From Pseudobutyrivibrio xylanivorans DSM 14809 (GTDB lineage Bacteria > Bacillota > Clostridia > Lachnospirales > Lachnospiraceae): DNA of 64,000 bases. Both the position numbers and the translations under genes were made by a program. Positions 24,534 through 32,485 of the stretch are shown here, one piece after another (position 1 is the stretch's first letter; each line of letters starts with the position of its first letter). Below the pieces are notes generated by a model. The model was not told the DNA's origin. It searched no databases and worked only from the letters and a program-made list of their open reading frames with translations. The DNA is taken from assembly GCF_900141825.1 (NCBI RefSeq), contig NZ_FQYQ01000006.1, positions 62,001 through 126,000 of the forward strand, in the 5' to 3' direction.

Positions 24534-25499
24534 CTACTCATTTACTATAGAGTCTGAACCAAAATCTGAAGAATATTTATTAAATATCTTAATTTCTACT
24601 CTTCTGTTTCTGGCTCTTCCTTCTGCAGTGCTATTGTCTGCAATAGGAACATATTCTCCTCTACCAGCAGATTTAATATATGCTGGATTCAAATTTGTCT
24701 GCTGCCTGATTCTATCAGCAACGTATAAAGCTCTATACATTGAAAGTACATCATTATTTTCGTAAGTACCAGAATGCATTGGTACGTTATCTGTGTGACC
24801 TTCAATTTCTATAATATTTTGATTATATTCAGAAATAATAGCTGCCAAATTATCAATAATACCAATGGCATCCTTAGCTAAATAAGCCTTTCCTGAATCA
24901 AATAGTAATGCACCATTTATGGTAATCATTACATATTCAGCATTGAAATCTACCTCTACAGTATCCTGAAGTCCGTGAAGTTTAAGCTTCTCTTCAATTT
25001 CCTCGGCAATCTCTTCGCTTTCAGAAACACCTGCATTTTCTAGTGCTTTCTTTGCTTCTGCAACAGACATTTCCGAAATATTTTCAATCTGACTACTGGT
25101 ATCTCCTGGACTTTGTCCTTGCTCTGTCTGAGAACCATTTTCAGTGTTTGCACCATCTTCAGATTGTTCGCCCTCTACCTTTTGATTTGAGGCTCCCTGT
25201 TTTTCGTAGTCCTCGTCCTCACCATCAGTAACACTCTTGAAATAATCGTCAAACATTTCCAGCTGGCTAATACCAGAAGAAATCATATGACCTTCACCGA
25301 TGGAACTACCACCTGATGAAAAAATACTGAAGCTCGACTGAATACTTGCTATCACCTCTTCGAATTTTGCTGTATCAGTACTACTCATTGAGAAAAGCAA
25401 AACGAAGAAACAAAGTAGCAGGTTCATTAAGTCGGAGAAAGTGGCCATCCAGGCAGGAGACCCAGCAGGAGCTTCTTCTTGCTTTTGCTTCTTTGCCAT
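24534..25499 (-). CDS. motB: Flagellar stator protein MotB
   Basis: MotB anchors the stator to peptidoglycan and carries the proton/sodium-binding Asp (D23 in MATFSDLMNLLLCFFVLLFS). After the helix there is an acidic linker of about 120 residues (60-180), longer than usual, then the OmpA-like domain with IIEIEGHTDNVPM and RIRQQTNLNPAYIKSAGRGE. Length 321. Its ATG overlaps the motA stop (TAATG). I cannot tell from the sequence whether protons or sodium ions drive it. Confidence 0.95.
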   Translation of the reverse strand: MAKKQKQEEAPAGSPAWMATFSDLMNLLLCFFVLLFSMSSTDTAKFEEVIASIQSSFSIFSSGGSSIGEGHMISSGISQLEMFDDYFKSVTDGEDEDYEKQGASNQKVEGEQSEDGANTENGSQTEQGQSPGDTSSQIENISEMSVAEAKKALENAGVSESEEIAEEIEEKLKLHGLQDTVEVDFNAEYVMITINGALLFDSGKAYLAKDAIGIIDNLAAIISEYNQNIIEIEGHTDNVPMHSGTYENNDVLSMYRALYVADRIRQQTNLNPAYIKSAGRGEYVPIADNSTAEGRARNRRVEIKIFNKYSSDFGSDSIVNE

Positions 25500-26296
25500 T
25501 AGCCTTCACCTCCTCCATCGCCGCTGCCGATGCCTTCTCTAGCAGAAGGTGGAAGGAATGATTTAAGTTTTTCCTCTATAACACGTGGATTTTCACCGGC
25601 CTGAATCGAAAGAAGACCTTCCACGGTTATTGACTTCATCATAATTTCAATTGCATTATCTACACCAAGTTTTGTTCCTACAGGACCTGTGTACCAGTTA
25701 GCGATAAGTGAACCATACAAGGTCGTAAGTAATGCAACCGCCATATTAGGGCCAATGGTGGATGCATCTGACAGGTTCTGTAACATATTTACAAGTCCTA
25801 CCAGGGTTCCAATCATTCCCCAAGCAGGTCCCATTTCACCCCATTTACCATAGAAAGCAATAACCTTTTTATGTCTGTCTTCAAGGCAGCTCATATCAGT
25901 CTCAAGAATAGCTCTAACAAGTTCTGGATCAGTACCATCAACTACAAGGTTGATTCCTTTTTTTAAGAACTCATCCTCAATGCTATGAGCAGCCTCTTCG
26001 AGAGCAAGAATACCCTCTTTACGAGAAATATTAGCCAAGTTTATAATATTACCAATAGTGTCCGCCGCATTTCCAACAGGAGGTTCTTTTATAGCTATAC
26101 CAATGCCCTTAAGACCAGCAATGAAATCTGGCATCTTATTACAGGTGATACACGCAGACAAAGAGCCACCAATAGTAATAATTACAGATGGAACATCTAT
26201 GAAGTTTGCCATTGCGGCTACACCACCTGATGAAACGATACCGAAGACAACCATTACAACACCAAGTCCTAAGCCGATAAGTGAAGCTATATCCAA
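25499..26296 (-). CDS. motA: Flagellar stator protein MotA
   Basis: MotA is the ion-channel subunit of the motor. Four membrane helices are seen, with IDVPSVIITIGGSLSACITC, the cytoplasmic loop and the helix GEMGPAWGMIGTLVGLVNML with its conserved prolines. Length 265. The start is TTG at 26296 with AAGGTGGTGAG upstream. It is the first gene of the second flagellar block, behind a sigma-A-type promoter and after the flgE terminator. In many Clostridia flbD lies between flgE and motA; no such gene is visible here. Confidence 0.95.
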   Translation of the reverse strand: MDIASLIGLGLGVVMVVFGIVSSGGVAAMANFIDVPSVIITIGGSLSACITCNKMPDFIAGLKGIGIAIKEPPVGNAADTIGNIINLANISRKEGILALEEAAHSIEDEFLKKGINLVVDGTDPELVRAILETDMSCLEDRHKKVIAFYGKWGEMGPAWGMIGTLVGLVNMLQNLSDASTIGPNMAVALLTTLYGSLIANWYTGPVGTKLGVDNAIEIMMKSITVEGLLSIQAGENPRVIEEKLKSFLPPSAREGIGSGDGGGEG

Positions 26297-26391
26297 ACTC
26301 TCACCACCTTGTTAATGAATTAGAAACTAGCCTCCAATGCGAAAATCCAGAATAATCTGTATAGAATTACTCGGTATACACTTTTGTGATT

Positions 26392-26420
26392 ATTTTACTA
26401 GATTTGTACATTATTGTCTA
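26392..26420 (-). promoter_or_regulatory. Sigma-A-type promoter of the motA...mltG-like operon
   Basis: Minus strand: -35 TAGACA (26415-26420), 17-base spacer, -10 TAAAAT (26392-26397). It leaves a leader of about 88 bases before motA. No sigma-28-like promoter fits here. Its position after the flgE terminator makes motA the start of a separate transcription unit. Confidence 0.65.
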
Positions 26421-26507
26421 CTTTTCTTAGTAAAATGGTCGCATATTATTGTGTAATTTTTATGTCCAAACCACTAAATATTGATTATTCACAAATTTTT
26501 CAGATTT

Positions 26508-26548
26508 TTATAAAAAATTAAGAAAGAGAGGGCTATGCCCTCTCTTTC
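26508..26548 (-). terminator. Terminator after flgE
   Basis: A perfect 12-base-pair stem (26522-26533 with 26537-26548, loop TAT) is followed on the minus strand by CTTAATTTTTTAT. It lies 16 bases after the flgE stop and ends the flgB-flgE transcript. Confidence 0.9.
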
Positions 26549-26564
26549 AAAAAATGTCTATAAA

Positions 26565-28304
26565 TTATCTCTTAAGGTTGATTAATTCTTCAAGCATGGT
26601 ATCTGAAACAGTGATAATACGTGAGTTGGCCTGGAATCCACGCTGTGTGGTAATCATGTCTGTAAACTCGCTTGAAAGGTCTACGTTAGCCATTTCAAGC
26701 TGTCCAGTATTCATTGAAGATCCATCAGCAGAAATATCAATACCGATACCATCGAACTCACCAGAGTTAAGTGTTGTATCATAGCAGTTATCACCCATCT
26801 CCTCCAGACCAGAAGCATTTGCAAACTGTGCAACTGCAATCTGTCCTAAAAGAACTGTATTACCATTACTGTAAGAACCGAAAATCTTACCATCATTCTG
26901 TACTGAAAGGCCGGTCATTGTACCAAGTTTCTTTCCTTCACCTCTCATTGAAGAACCATCTGGAATACCACGGTTTGCAACAACAGTTGATGTTCCCTTG
27001 TTATCATAATTTAAAAGGCTACCAAACTCGATTTCAATGTTTGACATAGCATTGTTAACAAGCTCACCAGTTCTAGGATCTGTATCACTTCTGTTAGGTC
27101 CAACAAGAGCTGTATTAAGCATTAACCTTGTTCCGCCGGCATTACCAGCTGAAATAATTGTACCCTCCTTAGTATCAAACTGAAGACCATAGTTAACAGT
27201 ATTAAATGACATCGTTACCGAATTTGTGCTTGATTTTGTAGATAAATTTAGATTTGTATAATCTGGATCACCTACTAAATTTTGTAAATCATCAGCAGAA
27301 ACGCCAAATATATCAGTCAAAGTGAAGCCCTTATCTGCATAAGATTGAGGATTACCTTCAGCTACACCATTTACAAGTCTGTCAAGAGTAACTGCTCCAC
27401 CTACTGCAGCCTGATCCATAACATACTTATTTGCATTATTAGCAGGATCCGTAAAGACATATTTGCCTAAAGTATCGTCCCATGCAACATTTGATGATAA
27501 GGTATAGCTCTTAGCTGTTGTACCAGCTACACCAAAAACGTCCTCAAGCCTTCCACCCTGAGCTATATAATCCTTTAACAAATCATTATTATCCTGATCA
27601 AGGATACTTGTAAGCTCAATAGTGTATTTTCCAAGTGTTCCATCAGCCTTCTTAATAGCAAACTTTGCTGTGTAGGAATAACCTAAATTGTCGTACAGTG
27701 TAAATGTTCTTACATAACCGCCTGAGCTTTCAAACTGACTATCATTCTTATCGATAACACCTGCAAAATTAGCTGCTGTAGTAGCTTCAGGTGCAGAAGT
27801 AAGATTCTCAGTCTTCATTACTCTCAAAGGAGAAACTGTATCCTTGATAATATTTGATGGATCCTCAGGGTCTACCTGCCATCCCATTACCAAGTATCCA
27901 GTTGTAGTCATTGCAAGGTTACCATTTCCATCGATATAGAAAGAACCTGCTCTGGTAAATAAATTCTTAGAACCGTTGTTAACGATAAAGAAATTTGTAG
28001 TATTTGAATCTGTAAGTCTGATATCAAGTGCATCACCTGTAGACTGCGCAGCACCTGCAGATGTGATAGAAACTTTGGTTGCACCATTAGTAACACCAAG
28101 ACCTATCTGCTTAGCGTTAGTACCACCACGTGTTGCTGTTGCACCTGATGCCTGCTGTGTAGTTTGATACATGATATCAGAGAAAGTTGTTGCAGAAGAT
28201 TTAAACGCAACAGTGTTAACGTTAGCGATATTATTACCGATAACGTCCATCTTGGTCTGGTGTGTCTTAAGACCTGCTACACCAGAGAAAAGTGATCTCA
28301 TCAT
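26565..28304 (-). CDS. flgE: Flagellar hook protein FlgE
   Basis: FlgE polymerises into the hook. The N-terminal D0 region RSLFSGVAGLKTHQTKMDVI and GNNIANVNTVAFKSS, and the C-terminal FTDMITTQRGFQANSRIITV with SDTMLEELINLKR, are the two coiled ends. The central part (about 100-480) is variable, and 579 residues is long for FlgE. I start at 28304, 9 bases after AGGAGG; the upstream frame to 28322 is not supported. The ribosome binding site is part of a perfect inverted repeat. It is the last gene of the first flagellar block. Confidence 0.96.
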   Translation of the reverse strand: MMRSLFSGVAGLKTHQTKMDVIGNNIANVNTVAFKSSATTFSDIMYQTTQQASGATATRGGTNAKQIGLGVTNGATKVSITSAGAAQSTGDALDIRLTDSNTTNFFIVNNGSKNLFTRAGSFYIDGNGNLAMTTTGYLVMGWQVDPEDPSNIIKDTVSPLRVMKTENLTSAPEATTAANFAGVIDKNDSQFESSGGYVRTFTLYDNLGYSYTAKFAIKKADGTLGKYTIELTSILDQDNNDLLKDYIAQGGRLEDVFGVAGTTAKSYTLSSNVAWDDTLGKYVFTDPANNANKYVMDQAAVGGAVTLDRLVNGVAEGNPQSYADKGFTLTDIFGVSADDLQNLVGDPDYTNLNLSTKSSTNSVTMSFNTVNYGLQFDTKEGTIISAGNAGGTRLMLNTALVGPNRSDTDPRTGELVNNAMSNIEIEFGSLLNYDNKGTSTVVANRGIPDGSSMRGEGKKLGTMTGLSVQNDGKIFGSYSNGNTVLLGQIAVAQFANASGLEEMGDNCYDTTLNSGEFDGIGIDISADGSSMNTGQLEMANVDLSSEFTDMITTQRGFQANSRIITVSDTMLEELINLKR

Positions 28305-28312
28305 AACTAATG

Positions 28313-28360
28313 ACCTCCTCACGGGAGGTGCTGTCTGTCGCTTCTGTCAGTCAGCGACAA
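28313..28360 (-). promoter_or_regulatory. flgE leader with two hairpins, one covering the ribosome binding site
   Basis: ACCTCC and GGAGGT form a perfect 6-base inverted repeat with a 5-base loop (28313-28329); one arm is the flgE Shine-Dalgarno sequence. Just upstream, TGTCGCT pairs with AGCGACA around a 10-base loop (about 28337-28360). The fold could limit flgE translation until it opens. No control protein or ligand is known from the sequence. Confidence 0.6.
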
Positions 28361-28380
28361 TTAGCTTCCATAAGGTCCAG

Positions 28381-28782
28381 CTAAACTATAACAGCACCAT
28401 CAATATTGGTAAAAATGTTCTCATCTGATTCAGTCTGGTCCATAGCTGTAACTACAGTCTGGTTTGGTACATTTACTATAAAAGCTAATGTATCAACTAA
28501 CACTAAAGAATCAGTAATCCCTTTTTCAGAAGCCTTCATGACTCCTTCTTCTAGCCTAAGGGATTGCTCCTCCGTGAGCTCTATATTTCTGTCATCAAGC
28601 CTTTGTGCAGCGTGCTTGGAAAATTTAAGTTCTGAAGCACTTTGAAGCTTCTGCTTAAATATATCCTCAAAACTTGCACCATTTAAATTGCCAAGTGGCC
28701 TGGACTCAGCTGCTGGATTGAGATAGGTTCCAGCTACCTTCTCGATGGAGGTAAAATTTGGATTAATATTTAAATTACTCAT
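28381..28782 (-). CDS. Flagellar operon protein, TIGR02530 family
   Basis: This 133-residue protein matches the small conserved family found between flgD and flgE in Firmicutes. The core is LKFSKHAAQRLDDRNIELTE followed by a helix and SLVLVDTLAFIVNVPNQTVV. The N-terminal 50 residues are poorly ordered. AGGAGG lies close upstream of the ATG. The biochemical role is not established; location points to hook assembly. Confidence 0.9.
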   Translation of the reverse strand: MSNLNINPNFTSIEKVAGTYLNPAAESRPLGNLNGASFEDIFKQKLQSASELKFSKHAAQRLDDRNIELTEEQSLRLEEGVMKASEKGITDSLVLVDTLAFIVNVPNQTVVTAMDQTESDENIFTNIDGAVIV

Positions 28783-28796
28783 ATATGCCTCCTAAA

Positions 28797-29561
28797 CTAA
28801 ACCTCTTTTGCATCACTTGTGTCAATCTTATCTGTAGCTTCTGTTTTCTCAGCCTTATTCTCTTTTGTCTCCTCAGTCTTATTATCTGCTTCTGAATCTT
28901 TGTTTATTAGCGTGTAGTACTGAGTGACTGTCTCTTCATACTTCTTCAAAAGCTTTTCATCCACGAAGCTCCTGTCATATTCATCCATCGCATTATAGAT
29001 GCCAACCGCTTCTGTAATAACATCTCCATCCTTTACTGTAACTGATTCCTTATCAGGAAGCTTCTTAATTGCGTCTGTAAGAAGATTTGCAAGATATTTA
29101 GCGTTGTAATAATCTGTGTCAACTACAGAAACCATATTTGACATTTCATAAAGCTCTCCATCAATAGAAAGCATCATTCCCTTTTTATCATCCTTCTGAA
29201 CAAAATCAACCTTTCCGGCTATCTCCTGTCCATTTACATTAAGTGCAACTACCTTTCCAACAATACTATTACTTTGGATAGTCTCCATGTTGTTCTGAAG
29301 TGACTGCATAGCTTCAACCTGTGTGAATGAAGCCAGCTGCGCAACATATTCACTATTATCACTTGGTTGCAATGGATCCTGATACTGCATTTCAGCTACA
29401 AGTAGCTGTAAAAACATATCCTTGTTGTATCCTGTATCACGCTTTTCTTCACTTTTTGAAGTAGTAACAGACTGATTGGCTTTTGTTGTATCCTGTGACG
29501 CCTGTGTCTTGGTGTATTCACCATTTGTAACAGCACCAACTAATAAATTATTATTAGCCAT
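28797..29561 (-). CDS. flgD: Hook-capping protein FlgD with an unusual C-terminal repeat
   Basis: FlgD caps the growing hook. The conserved N-terminal core is MFLQLLVAEMQYQDPLQPSD and NSEYVAQLASFTQVEAMQSL (about 49-88). A short beta segment (about 98-150) follows. Residues about 160-219 (AIKKLPDKESVTVKDGD, AVGIYNAMDEYDRSFVDEKL) look like the three-helix repeats of Gram-positive surface proteins, where they act as spacers. The end is a Lys/Glu/Thr-rich tail. The ATG at 29561 follows AAAGGAG by 6-7 bases. The usual FlgD Ig-like domain is not evident. Confidence 0.92.
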   Translation of the reverse strand: MANNNLLVGAVTNGEYTKTQASQDTTKANQSVTTSKSEEKRDTGYNKDMFLQLLVAEMQYQDPLQPSDNSEYVAQLASFTQVEAMQSLQNNMETIQSNSIVGKVVALNVNGQEIAGKVDFVQKDDKKGMMLSIDGELYEMSNMVSVVDTDYYNAKYLANLLTDAIKKLPDKESVTVKDGDVITEAVGIYNAMDEYDRSFVDEKLLKKYEETVTQYYTLINKDSEADNKTEETKENKAEKTEATDKIDTSDAKEV

Positions 29562-29582
29562 CAAAAACTCCTTTCCTTCAGA

Positions 29583-31064
29583 TTAAGCCATAAAGTCTAA
29601 TGTACCTCCATTATCCTTCATCATCTGGGCTATCAAAACATCCTCCTCTGACATTAATCCAGATAAATCATCGAGACTGTTAAGATGTATTCGAGTACTT
29701 CTTCTGGCGGATTGTTCTGAATGTTGCTCCTGATTTCTTGAATCATCCCTACCATTTTCATCAAGATTTCTTTCAAACTCGTGAGTTCCTACGGAAACCT
29801 CAATCGAAGTAACCTTTGTAGAGCTTTGATTCATTTCTGTCCTAAGAGCTGCCATCTGGCTTTCAAGAGCCGCTTTTACTGCATCATTTTCTGTAAAGAT
29901 TTTTGCAGTAATTTCACTACCTCTCTGAGTAACCTCCAGGTAAATCTTTCCTAATCCTTCAGGATTAAGTGTCATTTCCATGGTGGTCGATTCTGAATCT
30001 GTCATTACCTTTGCCTGTTCAACTAACTGATTGACGATATCTTCAGACTTTACCATTTCCCCAGTTGGTAAAGTAACAGCTGAATTTTCAGGTACGTACT
30101 GTAATTGAACATTCTGCTGAGGTGGAAGAATTCCATCTTCTCTTACAATGCGAGATTCATTTTGTTTTACCTCTGGCATTTTAAAATTGCTCTGGGTATT
30201 TTCTTCCTTATTTTCATCTTCAGGCTGGTTATTCTGTTGCTTTTGCTGTTCTTCATCAACCTTTAAATCTTCAGCAGAGTCTATTACAGGTGTTGGTTCT
30301 TCTATAACCGGTTCCTCGTGCTTTTCTACAGGTTTTACCTCTTCCTGTACAACCTGTACTGTAGGTTGTTGAGCCACTTCCTGAACAGGCATTTCTTCTT
30401 CCTCTGCCACTATTTCAGGTTGGGAAATTTCAGGAATTTCTACCTCTTCAATAGTCTGAACAACCTCATCGATTTGCATTTCTGTTTTATCGATTTGTGC
30501 AACCAGTTCCTTAAGTTGAACAAAGGAATTATTTGTTTCTTCAAATAGCTGGTTTGAAAGGTCTGTAGCTTTTTCTAAAATCTCAGCAAAATCATCACTT
30601 AACACAAGAGTAATAGATTCGGTCTCTCCTGTTAATTCTGATACAAGCTGTGCAAGGCTTTGTGGATTAAGAAGATCAATAAAGGTTAGCCCTAGGTTTT
30701 CCATTGCCTTCTCGATGTCTTCTTCGGTCACATCGAGTTGGTCTTTGATTACTTCCTTGACTTCCTCTACTACCGTCTCAATTTTTTCTGCAACCTCTGT
30801 TTTTTCTGTCAGTGGCTGTTCTTCCTGTTTGGTAGTTCTAACACTTGTTGTAGAACTATCTACTGAAACCGGCTTCTTTTCACCCTGTTTCTGTGGAAGT
30901 GCAGAATTAATATCAGAGCCTACACTTGGGACTTTATCAGCAACGCCCTTCAATGTCTTTTCAAATAGGCCTGCATCTACATTATTTGTAGATTTATCAG
31001 ATGTCATTGATACATCAATCTGGCCAATCTGAACCAGCATGTTAGAAACATTGCTACTCGTCAT
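29583..31064 (-). CDS. fliK: Flagellar hook-length control protein FliK
   Basis: FliK measures the hook and triggers the FlhB export switch. The long N-terminal part (about 1-330) is Glu/Val/Gln-rich and disordered, as expected for a ruler. The C-terminal domain (about 340-430) has TTMEMTLNPEGLGKIYLEVT and AKIFTENDAVKAALESQMAA, the flg_hook signature. Length 493. AAAGGAGGG lies 5 bases upstream. It lies between the motE-like gene and flgD as in other Firmicutes. Confidence 0.92.
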   Translation of the reverse strand: MTSSNVSNMLVQIGQIDVSMTSDKSTNNVDAGLFEKTLKGVADKVPSVGSDINSALPQKQGEKKPVSVDSSTTSVRTTKQEEQPLTEKTEVAEKIETVVEEVKEVIKDQLDVTEEDIEKAMENLGLTFIDLLNPQSLAQLVSELTGETESITLVLSDDFAEILEKATDLSNQLFEETNNSFVQLKELVAQIDKTEMQIDEVVQTIEEVEIPEISQPEIVAEEEEMPVQEVAQQPTVQVVQEEVKPVEKHEEPVIEEPTPVIDSAEDLKVDEEQQKQQNNQPEDENKEENTQSNFKMPEVKQNESRIVREDGILPPQQNVQLQYVPENSAVTLPTGEMVKSEDIVNQLVEQAKVMTDSESTTMEMTLNPEGLGKIYLEVTQRGSEITAKIFTENDAVKAALESQMAALRTEMNQSSTKVTSIEVSVGTHEFERNLDENGRDDSRNQEQHSEQSARRSTRIHLNSLDDLSGLMSEEDVLIAQMMKDNGGTLDFMA

Positions 31065-31121
31065 GTAATCCCTCCTTTCACATATTCTGTTTTCAAGTTG
31101 CTATAAAACGTATCGTTAGGA

Positions 31122-32015
31122 TTAAGGCTCCATCATTTTTGTAAGTATTGCTGCATTTTTCGCATCCATTGCTGAAAGAATACTAGAACGTGTACTAGCA
31201 TCCATTGCCTGAAGAATCTCACAAACCAAATCGTAATCATCTGTCATCTCATCGAAAATTGACGCTGCATTTTTAGCTTTCATACTAGTGTAAGTCTTTA
31301 CGTAATCTTCGATTTCCTTGTCGGTTTGTAGCTGCGAAATAACCTGTTTATAGATTGCTGCAGCGTTGTCCGGCTGGATGGATTCATAATACGTCTTATA
31401 TTCATTTATATCGGGTGCATTTTCGGAAAAAACAACCTCCTCGTAAAATTTTTCTTTGATTTCTTCGAAAGCTGCCTCATTAGCTTTATACTCCGCAAGC
31501 TCTGCGGATGCAGCCTCTAATTCCTTTATATAATCACTGTTTTCGTTGCCAGCTGTCTTAAGCTGCTCAACTTCAGTTTCAAGTTCTTTTATACGCTCTA
31601 TTGCCTTCTCCACAGTATCGTACTGTGAATAAGGGTTATCCTCTACCTCCTGCGGTAAGTATTCCTCAATACCTGGTAATATCTGGTTTACATAAGGTAC
31701 ATCCTTGAGCACAGGAAATAGTATTGATGAGCCAAAGCCACCAACATCCATCTTTACAAGAAATGCAAAAATAACAAGCCAAATAAGAAGAATGAGCAAC
31801 ACAACAAATGCCATGATGATTCCGCCACCAATACCTAAGCGTTCCTCATCCTCTGGCAATACCTCACCATTCTTTTTGGCTTCCTTACGTCTTTCCTTTT
31901 CAGCTTTTTTAGCTTCTTTTTTTGCTTCTTTTTCGGCTTTTTTATCAGCCTTTTCATCACCTGTATTAGCGGCTGGTGCTGCTACTTCCTCAGGTACCTG
32001 TGCTTCATCTGCCAT
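31122..32015 (-). CDS. MotE/YlxF-like membrane protein with MgtE-N domain
   Basis: A Lys/Ala/Glu-rich cytoplasmic N-terminus (about 1-65) precedes one membrane helix (IIMAFVVLLILLIWLVIFAF), a coiled coil (about 130-200) and a C-terminal MgtE-N-like helical domain with AAAIYKQVISQLQTDKEIED and repeated MDAKNAA/MKAKNAA segments. Proteins of this type at this place (fliJ-x-fliK) are named YlxF in Bacillus; the related MotE of other bacteria chaperones stator proteins. A stator or rod role is inferred. AAs 30-50 are of very low complexity. Confidence 0.8.
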   Translation of the reverse strand: MADEAQVPEEVAAPAANTGDEKADKKAEKEAKKEAKKAEKERRKEAKKNGEVLPEDEERLGIGGGIIMAFVVLLILLIWLVIFAFLVKMDVGGFGSSILFPVLKDVPYVNQILPGIEEYLPQEVEDNPYSQYDTVEKAIERIKELETEVEQLKTAGNENSDYIKELEAASAELAEYKANEAAFEEIKEKFYEEVVFSENAPDINEYKTYYESIQPDNAAAIYKQVISQLQTDKEIEDYVKTYTSMKAKNAASIFDEMTDDYDLVCEILQAMDASTRSSILSAMDAKNAAILTKMMEP

Positions 32016-32018
32016 AAC

Positions 32019-32474
32019 TTACTCATCCTCTTTTTCTGTGTTGAAATACGTGTAACTAACCAACTCATCCGTAATTTTACTTTCCTCACGGTCTAGCTCA
32101 TCTAAAAATTCTTCAAAGGCATGTTCTCTCAGCTTTTCATGCATCTTTCTTTCCATCATAACTGCATTAAGCTTTTTTCGGGCATTTTCCATTGCCTTTT
32201 GCGCCTTTGAAACCTCAATCATTTGGTCTCGAAGTGCTACTTTCATGGAAGTAATTGCACTCTTACATGTTTTAATTGCTTTAATATCAATATTTCCAAT
32301 AGATAACTCTTTAAGCTGTCTTTCGTAAGCAGCCTGCTTAATCATAAGCTGTCTTAGTTTGTCCTGCTCCTGATTAAATCGGGCTGTAGCCATGCCAAAG
32401 TTTGCTTTCTCCTGCTCCTCGATTTTCTGCTTGAGTTCAAGAATATTTTGCATTCGATAAACAAACTTTGCCAT
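32019..32474 (-). CDS. fliJ: Flagellar export protein FliJ
   Basis: FliJ is the coiled-coil stalk of the export ATPase complex. The 151-residue protein is almost entirely helical: FVYRMQNILELKQKIEEQEK, then long heptads to SYTYFNTEKEDE. The N-terminal FxYRLQxxLxLK pattern is the family hallmark. I start at 32474; the in-frame ATG at 32483 leaves no room for the AGAGGTG site. It follows fliI by 11 bases. Confidence 0.9.
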   Translation of the reverse strand: MAKFVYRMQNILELKQKIEEQEKANFGMATARFNQEQDKLRQLMIKQAAYERQLKELSIGNIDIKAIKTCKSAITSMKVALRDQMIEVSKAQKAMENARKKLNAVMMERKMHEKLREHAFEEFLDELDREESKITDELVSYTYFNTEKEDE

Positions 32475-32485
32475 TATCATCACCT

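Noticed and set aside
26350-26400. Possible sigma-28 promoter before motA (TAAA and CCGAGTAA)
   Set aside because: The spacing is about 18-19 bases instead of 15 and the -10 lacks GCCGATAA; a sigma-A-type promoter in the same place fits better.
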